From Clostridiales bacterium (GTDB lineage Bacteria > Bacillota > Clostridia > Lachnospirales > WQUN01), in contig JAITSQ010000023.1 in the NCBI GenBank assembly GCA_031287685.1, positions 1-64,000 of the forward strand: DNA of 64,000 nt, given 5' to 3'. The notes beneath the pieces are model-generated. The model did no database searches, was not told the DNA's origin, and worked only from the letters and a program-made list of their open reading frames with translations. Below, piece by piece: positions 7,377 to 15,295 of the stretch. Position numbers and translations under genes: made by a program. Every line of letters begins with the position of its first letter. Positions within the stretch are counted from its first letter, which is position 1.

Positions 7377-7405
7377 TTGACAAATCTAACTTTTTGTGCT
7401 ATACT
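7377..7405 (+). promoter_or_regulatory. Strong divergent promoter
   Basis: TTGACA (7377-7382), 17-bp spacer, TATACT (7400-7405). It reads into a leader hairpin and the 64-residue gene at 7482. Confidence 0.8.
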
Positions 7406-7412
7406 GTCTACA

Positions 7413-7458
7413 AATGCGGACAGCTGTCGCTCTTGACAGCCGTCCGCATTGGATTTTT
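7413..7458 (+). terminator. Leader hairpin with U-tract directly at the transcription start (attenuator or tiny RNA)
   Basis: Starting about seven bases after the -10 box, AATGCGGAC and GTCCGCATT close a stem that continues as GCTGTC/GACAGC, followed by GGATTTTT. This has the shape of an intrinsic terminator, so the promoter would yield an RNA of about 46 bases unless read through into the gene at 7482. Confidence 0.65.
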
Positions 7459-7481
7459 CAAATTCATAAGGAGGGGTCAAC

Positions 7482-7676
7482 GTGAAAATTGCCGACGAAA
7501 AATGCCCAGTACACGCCGACGCAATCGAAGCGTTGGCTCGACAGCTGCTCCCCGCGATTCGCTCTTACTTCGAGAGCGATGAGGGGCAACGGGAGTTTGC
7601 CGAGTGGCAGGCTCGGCAGGGAAATTTACCAGCGGAGGAGGTGAACGCAGACGCGCAGGTCAGGCGAACAGCCTGA
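7482..7676 (+). CDS. Small protein of unknown function, 64 aa
   Basis: The protein starts MKIADEKCPVHADAIE and is otherwise helical and acidic (SYFESDEGQREFAEWQ). No family is recognised and there is no membrane segment. AAGGAGGGG precedes the GTG start. It is divergent from the repressor, under a consensus promoter and a leader hairpin, which points to a tightly regulated product such as an excision or induction factor, but this is inference from position only. Its stop lies inside a small hairpin, and a terminator-like stem follows at once. Confidence 0.6.
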   Translation: MKIADEKCPVHADAIEALARQLLPAIRSYFESDEGQREFAEWQARQGNLPAEEVNADAQVRRTA

Positions 7677-8330
7677 CGGAAAACGGAGAGGGGCGGCAAT
7701 CGCCAACCCTCTCCGTTTTCGCGTGAGCGAAGCGGAACGAACCGCAACGCGGTGAGCAACAGCGACGCTCACGGGCGCGACCGCAGTCGCGCAATTCCCC
7801 TCGGAGAGCCCACGACACTTTCGGCGTAGCCAAAGTGTCAGAGTGGGTCACGTACTTTGAAAAAGTGCGTGATTCGTTCTTTCTCCGCTGGTTATCCCGT
7901 GTAAAATAGCGACCGCAGGTCGCGTAGCAGACGAGCGGAGCGAAGGCTTATCGGAGCGCGCATTTTTGCGCTGTCCGAGAGGGTTTGGGATACTTCCCAA
8001 CGAGCGACTGTGCGGCAGCGCAGTCCTTGCTTGCGAAGTCTGAAACCGTCGTTATTGTCGCAAAGCACACCAGCCTAAATTTCTTTTTCGCAAGCAGGGG
8101 AAACGGACTGCCAACCAGTCCGTTTCCATACCGACAAGCAATGACTTCTGCTCGCCTCACTCACCGTTGCCGCTTGTTGGGGAGACCCCAAACCCCTCTC
8201 GGACTACCCAAGTTTGGGTAGTCCGTTAAGCCCGCAAGCGGTCTGCTGTTACTTATAGCCAGTCTAACTTTCGTAAGAATAGTCGTTGGTCTTTTCCCGA
8301 TAACTGGGATATCCCCAATGTACTAACTGA
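7677..8330. other. Hairpin-rich non-coding region, 654 bp
   Basis: No plausible gene is found here on either strand. At least a dozen separate hairpins are packed end to end. The clearest are 7679-7720 (14 bp), 7775-7792 (GCGCGAC/GTCGCGC), 7814-7839 (GACACTTT/AAAGTGTC), 7909-7923, 7952-7977, 7985-8000 (TTGGGA/TCCCAA), 8006-8025, 8099-8127 (12 bp, GGAAACGGACTG arms), 8177-8191 (TTGGGG/CCCCAA) and 8200-8225 (12 bp, CGGACTACCCAA arms). It sits between convergent genes of an island with a recombinase. Possibilities are a large structured RNA, an origin of transfer or single-strand origin of a mobile element, or a set of transcription stops. Confidence 0.6.
7679..7720 (+). terminator. Terminator-like stem after the small gene
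   Basis: A 14-bp perfect stem, GAAAACGGAGAGGG with CCCTCTCCGTTTTC, holding a small GGCG/CGCC inner stem. The T-run after it is short (TTTTC), so it is a fair rather than ideal terminator. Confidence 0.6.
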
Positions 8331-10367
8331 TTATATTATATTTGCACGAATAATTTCTTCAATTGGATTCGCAGTCTTAGTCTGAAATATAAGTTTATCA
8401 TCTTTGTCTTTGATTGAAAAACTACCATTCTTAAAACGATAATATAATCCGTTATTAAGCAGGTAATGGTCAGCCCAAGTTCCAATACTATCATTAAATT
8501 CAGCTTTAGGCATTTTCTTTTTTGAGCACACGTATAATGCTGCTCCAAAAATCTCATAACTATACCCATTTGATGATTTATTAGGAACTATCAACATCTC
8601 TCCATTTTCATTGCGGAGTCGCAGATGTGAAGCACTCATCCAATCAAAGAGCGCAGGAAAAGCAATTAAGCAATAACGCCAATCGTTTTTGTTTACATCA
8701 GAATTTTCCACAATGCTTTCCAACTGCTTGCCAACATCTGAACTAACCGGCAGAGCACCTAACAGTTGCTCAACCATATCTCTGTTATCTGAAAACAATC
8801 GTTTCATACTCGGTGTTCTTTGAGCTTCATCAGGGTCATTTACGCATAGCGTTTTGTAGTTCCCATTACCCGCAGGTAATGTGTAGTCGCGGAAAGTCAA
8901 TAGTGCACGTCTCAATAAGTTTTCGCTGTGGCGTGGTCCATTGTTCTCAAATAATGCAGATATTTTACTCCAATATTCAACAAAAACTTCTTTATCGTAT
9001 TTATCATCAGCAATATCAGCAAAATAAAGGGCAGAACGTATTTGACCGCTAAAATATGGGTGTTGCTCGGCTTGATATATTTCGGCAGCAAACTCATCAT
9101 CAAGCAATATTATGCTTGCCTTTACTCGTTCTTCCTCGATTTGTTCGCCATTAAAACCAGCAACATCGCCTCCGCCAGAAAGATATTGATATATATTTTG
9201 ATGCTTGTTGGCGATTTTGCTAACGCCATCTATTGCGCGGCGATAAGTAAGTTCACTATCTATCTGGGTATTAAGTGCGAGATTTTTACAGACTCTTAAC
9301 CATTGTGTCAACGAACCTGTGTCAACACCTTTTGTCAAATGCATATATTTGGTGAAAGCAAAAAATATCACACGGTCTCTAAATGTCCGTCCTTCGGAGA
9401 GTGCTTTGAAAATTAAGTAACGGGAATCCGCGTCTTTAAGATTCGCGCAGAGATAATTAAGCGAATAGTATACCGTTTCATATACTTCTGTATCAAGTTT
9501 ATCATAGGCAAGACTGTTTGACCAATTATAATCGTCTCTGCAAATCCCTTTCCCCATAAGGATTCCGCCAAAGAACATCAAATATGCCCTGTCGAAATCT
9601 TGTTTATTGTGACTCCAAAACAAGTCTGTCCACGCTTGGTCAAAATTCAATTCAAACTTCTCTTCAAACGGAATATTCAATTTTTGCATCCTACCTACAA
9701 GCCGTGCTTTGAAATTTTCAAACGATGTCAGCGATTTTCCACGAGCGTTTAGTTTGATATAGAGACTATCCTCCATCCCAAGGTCATTCATTTCAAGAAA
9801 TTTGAACACAATAGGCTTGTACTCCTGATTTGATAGCCTATCACCAAGGTCGCAAATATCGCTGAAAGTAATTTTAATATCATCAAGCATTACAAGAGCA
9901 GACTGAATTGTAGGGTCAAATCTCCAACCAGAAACAAACCATTCTGAATCTTCAATCTCCATAGAAGGCTCAACGTCTGACGAAAAGACAACTGAACGAT
10001 TATCGATCAACTTCTCTAAAAACACACGTGAGCTTGTCCTTGTTTCATATGAAAAATTGTGAAGTATTGCAGTTTTAGATTCATCGTCACAAAAAGCATA
10101 CAGGTGTAGTAAGAAAAGAGTTGTCAAGCGTTGTTGCCCATCTATTGGAATGAACTTCTTGTTTTCTACTTTTCCATACACAAAATTTAAGTCAAGCGGC
10201 AACATCTGCTTTAAGACAGCATCTTTCATATCTGACAAAAAATTAGCACGAACTAAATTTGTGTGTTCATCGTGTCTACCTTGTGCGTAATCGCGTTGAA
10301 CTCTCGGCACTTCGACCGTATATTCAGCGAGCAGGTCAAGTAATGTACTAATAGAAGCGTTATTCAC
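8331..10367 (-). CDS. DUF262 protein without nuclease domain, second subunit of a putative restriction pair
   Basis: The 678-residue protein opens with a DUF262 (ParB-like, GmrS-type) domain: PRVQRDYAQGR near residue 21 and DGQQRLTTLF at 76-85, the nucleotide-binding or hydrolysing motif of the family. A second conserved-looking stretch, YIKLNARGKSLTSFENF, lies near residue 205. The C-terminal 400 residues hold no HNH or DUF1524 motif that I can see. In GmrSD systems DUF262 senses modified phage DNA using NTPs. The GTG start overlaps the stop of the upstream gene (GTGA, 10364-10367) with GGAGG ahead, so the two are translationally coupled. The gene is clearly AT-rich compared with its surroundings, a sign of transfer. 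Confidence 0.75.
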   Translation of the reverse strand: MNNASISTLLDLLAEYTVEVPRVQRDYAQGRHDEHTNLVRANFLSDMKDAVLKQMLPLDLNFVYGKVENKKFIPIDGQQRLTTLFLLHLYAFCDDESKTAILHNFSYETRTSSRVFLEKLIDNRSVVFSSDVEPSMEIEDSEWFVSGWRFDPTIQSALVMLDDIKITFSDICDLGDRLSNQEYKPIVFKFLEMNDLGMEDSLYIKLNARGKSLTSFENFKARLVGRMQKLNIPFEEKFELNFDQAWTDLFWSHNKQDFDRAYLMFFGGILMGKGICRDDYNWSNSLAYDKLDTEVYETVYYSLNYLCANLKDADSRYLIFKALSEGRTFRDRVIFFAFTKYMHLTKGVDTGSLTQWLRVCKNLALNTQIDSELTYRRAIDGVSKIANKHQNIYQYLSGGGDVAGFNGEQIEEERVKASIILLDDEFAAEIYQAEQHPYFSGQIRSALYFADIADDKYDKEVFVEYWSKISALFENNGPRHSENLLRRALLTFRDYTLPAGNGNYKTLCVNDPDEAQRTPSMKRLFSDNRDMVEQLLGALPVSSDVGKQLESIVENSDVNKNDWRYCLIAFPALFDWMSASHLRLRNENGEMLIVPNKSSNGYSYEIFGAALYVCSKKKMPKAEFNDSIGTWADHYLLNNGLYYRFKNGSFSIKDKDDKLIFQTKTANPIEEIIRANII

Positions 10368-11932
10368 TGTGCATAACCTCCATCGAAGAAAAGTTTGAAT
10401 GTTGATGCCATAGCTTCAATATAATCCTTTTTATCATTAGCACTCCAAATTTGCATATCTGTATCAGATAGGTCATTTGTATAAGCCTTGAGGAAAACAT
10501 TTTTTGTGCAGAGGGGCACGAATAGCCCCTTAGATTCGCGCTCCGTAATAATCTTGCGCTTTTCGTCAAACGTGCTGCAAGAATAATCTCGGCTACGGTT
10601 AATTCTGCTATCCAGCAATGTTAAATTCCATAACGTATCATCAGGTTCATCGGTGTCATCAGCCGTTGCGTGAATATGTTCAATATCCCACTTGACTTTA
10701 TCTCCAGTTTCACCCTTATATATGTCAAAAGGAAACCGATATTGCTTTTCACTTTTACAAACGAGCGTAGCAATATTAAGCAGCAACAATAATTTTCGAA
10801 TTTTCTTGTTTTGATTACTACCGCCATATGATAATTTTGCCAATGTTTGCTTATCCGCGTTGCCTACAAGCCCTTTTACTCTTTCAAGCAAGTTGCTGAT
10901 AATTTCACTTTTGCGTTTACCGCGAGTAAGCAAAAATATTTCGGACATTTCAACGCCCGATGTAATCAAAAAACCGATAATATGATATTTATTCAAATCA
11001 GAATACCAGTCACGAAATTCCGCAAACAGTTTCTCAACTCTCTCCCAAGTTTCTTTTACAAACGCTTCTTTATTAGATGCGGTCTCAAGTTCCGCTGAAA
11101 AAATGAGAAACGGGAAATAGTTCTGCCTACTACTGATTTGTAATTGCAGTTTCCTTTCGTCATCGTGTGCTAACAATTCAAATAGCATATCTATACGGGT
11201 ACCACTATGCTCGGTTTCATTCAAAAAATACCAAAATGAATCATCTCTTAGTCCTTGCTCCATTCTGTCCCACGCAAGGGCAATCTCCATTTGACGCTTG
11301 TCTATGTCTTGCGAAAAATTGTCTTTATTTAACAAAAGAGCTTTTATCAATTCGGCATTGGTCAACGGTATTTTTCCAATATTCACTTTTGTAAACATAA
11401 TAATTGGGTCAATTTTAGGCGGAATTTCATACCAAATGAAAAAAACACTCTTCCTAAACTTTGTGTTTAGTTCCTGAATGGCTACAGATTTATCAGGTTG
11501 ACGATCAAGCCAGTTGTTTATTTCTTCATATGCAGCCGTGATGTGAAAAAAATCAATATTCTTATCACTATCTAAGTCTTGGTTGTCTGATAGGGATTTC
11601 AAAAATTCCGCACTATCATTGCGTGTCTCGTATTCCAATTCATACGGTGGCGTAGCAGAACGAATCTCCTGTTCCGCTATCTTCATAAAAATATATACTG
11701 TTGTTAATCGCTGTTGCCCGTCAACGACCTCAAAGGAACCATCATCGCGTCGCTTGACGATTAATGGTTGAATACAATAACGCTTATCGCCTTCGGTACG
11801 GAATTCATTAACATCATCAAGAAGTGCCGTGACTTCATATTTCGTCCAACGATACCCACGTTGATACGATGGGACATAAAAACGACAATCTTTTAATTCG
11901 CTGATGTTTTTTGTTTGTATAGCTTTGCTCAC
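10364..11932 (-). CDS. DUF262 + DUF1524 (HNH) protein, GmrSD-like type IV restriction enzyme
   Basis: The 522-residue protein has an N-terminal DUF262 domain (PSYQRGYRW near residue 21; VDGQQRLTTVY at 70-80) and a C-terminal DUF1524 HNH nuclease: WDIEHIHA at 415-422, WNLTLLDSRINRS at 435-447 and FDEKR near 455 supply the His, Asn and Lys expected of the beta-beta-alpha metal fold. Family members cut phage DNA carrying modified bases, and SspE uses the same pair of domains against unmodified phage. The GTG start follows ATAGGAG. It is the first gene of a two-gene operon with the DUF262-only protein. The pair lies between a recombinase module and a tRNA gene and is AT-rich. Confidence 0.82.
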   Translation of the reverse strand: MSKAIQTKNISELKDCRFYVPSYQRGYRWTKYEVTALLDDVNEFRTEGDKRYCIQPLIVKRRDDGSFEVVDGQQRLTTVYIFMKIAEQEIRSATPPYELEYETRNDSAEFLKSLSDNQDLDSDKNIDFFHITAAYEEINNWLDRQPDKSVAIQELNTKFRKSVFFIWYEIPPKIDPIIMFTKVNIGKIPLTNAELIKALLLNKDNFSQDIDKRQMEIALAWDRMEQGLRDDSFWYFLNETEHSGTRIDMLFELLAHDDERKLQLQISSRQNYFPFLIFSAELETASNKEAFVKETWERVEKLFAEFRDWYSDLNKYHIIGFLITSGVEMSEIFLLTRGKRKSEIISNLLERVKGLVGNADKQTLAKLSYGGSNQNKKIRKLLLLLNIATLVCKSEKQYRFPFDIYKGETGDKVKWDIEHIHATADDTDEPDDTLWNLTLLDSRINRSRDYSCSTFDEKRKIITERESKGLFVPLCTKNVFLKAYTNDLSDTDMQIWSANDKKDYIEAMASTFKLFFDGGYAQ

Positions 11933-11991
11933 CGTTGTTAGCTCCTATCTTACATTATGTATCGTGGCAGGCTAAACCTCACTCCGGTAAT

Positions 11992-12044
11992 TCAAAAACA
12001 AACGCGAACGCCTCCCCGACGATGAACACCCGGGTCGGGTTCGC
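11992..12044 (-). terminator. Terminator after tRNA-Ser
   Basis: On the minus strand a hairpin with arms GCGAAC/GTTCGC and CCGAC/GTCGG is followed by GTTTGTTTTTG, just 3' of the tRNA. Confidence 0.7.
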
Positions 12045-12056
12045 ATTTGTTCGGAA

Positions 12057-12145
12057 TGGCGGAGAGGGCGGGATTCGAACCCGCGTGGGATTGCTCCCAA
12101 ACTGATTTCGAGTCAGCCCCGTTATGACCTCTTCGATACCTCTCC
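12057..12145 (-). tRNA. tRNA-Ser(CGA), CCA encoded
   Basis: The minus strand folds as a long-variable-arm tRNA: acceptor GGAGAGG/CCTCTCC, anticodon loop CTCGAAA giving CGA (reads UCG), a long variable arm (TTGGGAGCAATCCCA), T-loop GGTTCGAATCC, then G and an encoded CCA. Its 3' end faces the AT-rich DUF262 island, the usual side for island insertion, but no duplicated tRNA end was noticed. Confidence 0.93.
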
Positions 12146-12178
12146 TTGAGGCGCGGGTTGGCGTAAAAACTCTTAACG

Positions 12179-12285
12179 ATTCCGGTTGAAATCGGCTCAG
12201 CGCTTCCTTGCATCGCCCTCGCCCGAAGCACGCAAAGCCCCTGGCCTCGCGCTTCGCTCGGTTTCACCGGTTCAAACCGGAAGCG
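12179..12285. repeat. Palindromic element overlapping the 3' end of the flippase gene
   Basis: The ends TTCCGGTTGAAATCGG and CCGGTTCAAACCGGAA are imperfect inverted copies about 100 bp apart; the middle holds GC-rich short palindromes. The right end supplies the last codons of the flippase (…SASGLNR) and its stop. Confidence 0.5.
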
Positions 12286-13826
12286 CTATACGCCGCGCTT
12301 TTTTTATTATACCTCACCTTGAACACCATGTCAATATCCTTTTTCGTAATACAGCCCAGAACTATCAGCAGCCAGCCATAGCAGACGGCGAGAAGCGTCA
12401 GGCAGACCAAGAGCGCCAGAGGCGGCGGCAAAAGGCCGAAAATCCTCCCTTTCACGAGCTTCAGGAAAAGCGCGGGGGCCGCCGCCGCCAGGGCCGGTTT
12501 CGCCGCCCAGTTCACCAAATCCGCCGAAATATCGACCGTGCGGCAGAGCCTATCCATAGACAGGGCCGTCGCGGCGAACAGCGCCAGAAGCCACCCGGCC
12601 ACGAAGCCCGCCGTCCCTTTGACGGGCAGGAGGAACCATATGCAGCCGATAGTGATGGCGCTTGAGAGCAGGTTGTTGCGGAGGATAAACGCCTGCTCCC
12701 CCATACCGTTCAGGACGCCCTGCAGGGTCATCTGAAGGTATATAAGCGGGCACATAGCGCCCAGAAGCGCCAGAATACCCCCGACGTCCTGCTTGTAGAC
12801 GACTTCGCCAAGCTCCTTAGCGAAAACTATGAAGCCCGCCGCCGCGCCTACGCCGAGCAGGACGGAGAGCAGCAGGGTTTTTTCCACAGTGCGCTTTATG
12901 CGCGGCTTCTGGCCAAGGCTCGCCGCCTCTGAAATCGCCGGGACGAGCGACACGGACAGCGATACGAGAAAGGCCGACGGAAAGAAAATAAGCGGCGTGG
13001 CCATACCCGTGATTATTCCGAACTGCTCCATCGCCGCGTCCGCGCTCCCCGCGAAAAGGGCCAGCCGCGCCGGGATAAGCACGTTTTCCGCCGCCGCCAG
13101 GAGGGAACCCGCCACGCGGTTAAGCCCAAGCGGGACGCTTGATTTAAGCACGCGCCGCGCCGCGCTCCGCCGCCCGCGCTTTTTTTGCGCGCCGCCGTAT
13201 TTAGTTTTATAGCAAACCGCTATGTAAATAAAGGAAAATATTTCCTCCGCGACCACGCCGAGCACGCACGCCGCGCACATTTCCTCCAAATCGGCGGGCG
13301 GCTTTATGTAAAAAATCAGAAACACCGCCGCCATACGCACTATCTGTTCCAAAACCTGGTTGACCGCCGGTATGAGTGATTCCCGCATACCGAAAAAGTA
13401 GCCGCGCAGGCAGGAGCCCGCCGCCATCGCCGGGAAGGCGAACGACAGCGTCCGCACGCCCATAGCCGCCCGCCCGTCCCCGAAAATACGCGCGGCGGCG
13501 AAGTCCGCCCCAAAATACAGGAGTACGCTCAGTATAAACCCGAGCGATACCGAGAACATAAGGCACGCCTTAAGGAGCTTGCGCCCCTCCGCCCCGTCCC
13601 CGCGCGCCTCCTCCTCCGCGGCCAGTTTTGAGATAGTCGTGGTGAAGCCGGCGCAGGAAACGCTCCACGCCAGCGCGTAAAGCGGCATAATCAGCTGATA
13701 CAGCCCCATTCCCCGCGCGCCTATCCTGCCCACAAGATATATCCGGTAGGCGAAGCCCATAACGCGGGTCAGCACCCCCGCGAAGGTGAGGATCGCCGCG
13801 CTCTGGGCGATGCTTGTTTTTGACAT
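12264..13826 (-). CDS. Lipid flippase of the MATE/MVF superfamily, SpoVB type
   Basis: The 520-residue membrane protein has about 14 hydrophobic segments and the N-terminal pattern QSAAILTFAGVLTRVMGFAYRIYLVG, shortened here to its core GVLTRVMGFAYRIYL, seen in SpoVB and related polysaccharide flippases. These proteins move lipid-linked sugar precursors across the membrane; SpoVB acts in spore cortex formation. GAGGG precedes the ATG. It follows the PBP gene by 83 bases on the same strand. The C-terminal tail YSASGLNR is encoded by a palindromic repeat (12179-12285), so the native end was probably a few residues earlier. Assignment to the family is firm; SpoVB versus another paralogue is less sure. 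Confidence 0.85.
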   Translation of the reverse strand: MSKTSIAQSAAILTFAGVLTRVMGFAYRIYLVGRIGARGMGLYQLIMPLYALAWSVSCAGFTTTISKLAAEEEARGDGAEGRKLLKACLMFSVSLGFILSVLLYFGADFAAARIFGDGRAAMGVRTLSFAFPAMAAGSCLRGYFFGMRESLIPAVNQVLEQIVRMAAVFLIFYIKPPADLEEMCAACVLGVVAEEIFSFIYIAVCYKTKYGGAQKKRGRRSAARRVLKSSVPLGLNRVAGSLLAAAENVLIPARLALFAGSADAAMEQFGIITGMATPLIFFPSAFLVSLSVSLVPAISEAASLGQKPRIKRTVEKTLLLSVLLGVGAAAGFIVFAKELGEVVYKQDVGGILALLGAMCPLIYLQMTLQGVLNGMGEQAFILRNNLLSSAITIGCIWFLLPVKGTAGFVAGWLLALFAATALSMDRLCRTVDISADLVNWAAKPALAAAAPALFLKLVKGRIFGLLPPPLALLVCLTLLAVCYGWLLIVLGCITKKDIDMVFKVRYNKKSAAYSASGLNR

Positions 13827-13909
13827 TTTTATCCCTCGTACAAATAGTCGCTTGTATAAATTTATGGTCAGGCGGGAGGGAATATTAAAAAATTTTTCGT
13901 CTTTATTCT

Positions 13910-15295
13910 TTATTCTTCTTTATCGCGCTCACGCCCGAGCGCGTACTCAAGCCATTTCCCCGCTATGGGCAGGCAGGGCTTACTTCCGCCGGCGTTCTCA
14001 AGGAAGACAACCGCGGCGATTTTCGGCTCGTCCGCGGGAGCGTAGCAGACGAACCAGCCGTGGTCGGCGCCCTTGTTCTCGGCGGTGCCGGTTTTGCCGG
14101 CGATTTTTGTGCCCTTGAGGCTCTTGCCCGTGCCGTTTTCGGTCACTTCCTCGCACAGCCCGCGCAGGAACAGGCTTTCCTCGCTCGTCAGAATCCGCCC
14201 CTCCTGCTTCGGGAGGATTTTTTTCAGCCGCTTGCCCTCCGCCGAAGCTACGCTGTCGAGCAGGTACGGACGCATAAGCAGGCCGTCGTTGGCCGCGGCG
14301 GAAACGACGCAAAGCATCTGTGCGGGGGAGGCCGTCGTGCGCCCCTGGCCGATGGCGGTTTGGGCGGCTTCTATGGCGCTCGTCCCGCCGTCTAACGCGA
14401 AACCGCTTTTGAGCGTCGGTAGGTCAAACGGCAGCGGCTTGTTGAACAGAAAACGCTCCGCCGCCGCGTCCATAGCCTCGTAGCCCGCTTCCCGCGCCAG
14501 GACGGCGAAATAACAATTGCACGAGACGGCAAAGGCCTTTTTCATATCCACTTCGCCGTGCGCGGTCTTATTTATACAGTGGATTTTATTGCCGCCGAAA
14601 TCCTCCTCGCCCTTGCAGACATAGGTAAGCCCGGCGTTTCCGGAATCGTATCCGGCAAGCGCCGTCACGAGCTTAAAGGTCGAGCCGGGCGGGTAAAGCC
14701 CCTGCGCCGCGCGGTTAAGCAGGGGGTTGCCCTCCGTGTCGCCCGACAGCTGGTCCCAGTTTTCCGGGACCTCCGACGGGTCAAACGACGGGTTGGAGAC
14801 CATCGCCAGGACGCGCCCGGTCGCGGTTTCCATAGCCATAAACGCGCCGCGCCGCCCGTCCATAAGCTCGTAAGCCTTTTTCTGCAAACCCGCGTCTATG
14901 GTCAGCTCCACGGAGTTCCCGCGTATGGGGGAGCCGTCGATTAGGTTGCGCGCGCGCGCCAGAAGCTCGTTATGCACGCGCGTCAGCTCAAAAGCGTACC
15001 GCCCCTCCGCGCCCTGAGCCGCCGCCCCCGCGAAGCCCGTCACGGCGGCCCCGGCCTTTTTCAGCGGATATTCCCGCGCGCCCGACGCTTCGTCCGTTTG
15101 CGCCAAGGGGGCGCCGTTCCGGTCGAGAATCGCGCCGCGGACCACGCGCTCGTCTCGCGTCGCCAGCCGCTTGTTATACGGGCTGCTGACTAATTCCCGC
15201 GAATCAATTAAGGTGAATTTAACAATTCTTACAACACATAACGAAAATATTACGCAAAAGAAAATAAATATTACGCGCAGTTTACTCAGGCTCAT
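13910..15295 (-). CDS. Class B penicillin-binding protein (PbpA/FtsI-type transpeptidase)
   Basis: The 461-residue protein has one N-terminal membrane helix (residues 5-28), a short pedestal (RGAILDRNG) and a transpeptidase domain with all three motifs: STFK (near residue 200), SCN (near 250) and KTGT (near 400). It cross-links peptidoglycan outside the membrane. It overlaps the 3' end of the SEDS gene by 14 bases, so polymerase and cross-linker are translationally coupled, the usual SEDS-bPBP pair. It is short for FtsI and lacks PASTA domains, closer to PbpA of the rodA-pbpA pairs. Confidence 0.9.
   Translation of the reverse strand: MSLSKLRVIFIFFCVIFSLCVVRIVKFTLIDSRELVSSPYNKRLATRDERVVRGAILDRNGAPLAQTDEASGAREYPLKKAGAAVTGFAGAAAQGAEGRYAFELTRVHNELLARARNLIDGSPIRGNSVELTIDAGLQKKAYELMDGRRGAFMAMETATGRVLAMVSNPSFDPSEVPENWDQLSGDTEGNPLLNRAAQGLYPPGSTFKLVTALAGYDSGNAGLTYVCKGEEDFGGNKIHCINKTAHGEVDMKKAFAVSCNCYFAVLAREAGYEAMDAAAERFLFNKPLPFDLPTLKSGFALDGGTSAIEAAQTAIGQGRTTASPAQMLCVVSAAANDGLLMRPYLLDSVASAEGKRLKKILPKQEGRILTSEESLFLRGLCEEVTENGTGKSLKGTKIAGKTGTAENKGADHGWFVCYAPADEPKIAAVVFLENAGGSKPCLPIAGKWLEYALGRERDKEE

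Noticed and set aside
7394-7582. A 62-residue frame before the small gene at 7482
   Set aside because: It has no ribosome site, runs through the leader hairpin and overlaps the better-supported gene.
7985-8221. Open frames inside the hairpin-rich region
   Set aside because: They have no ribosome sites, are interrupted by many palindromes and have no protein-like composition.
12057-12145. tRNA-Ser as proven att site of the island
   Set aside because: The tRNA is intact, but no second copy of its 3' end was noticed, and the only integrase present is a serine recombinase, which rarely uses tRNA ends.
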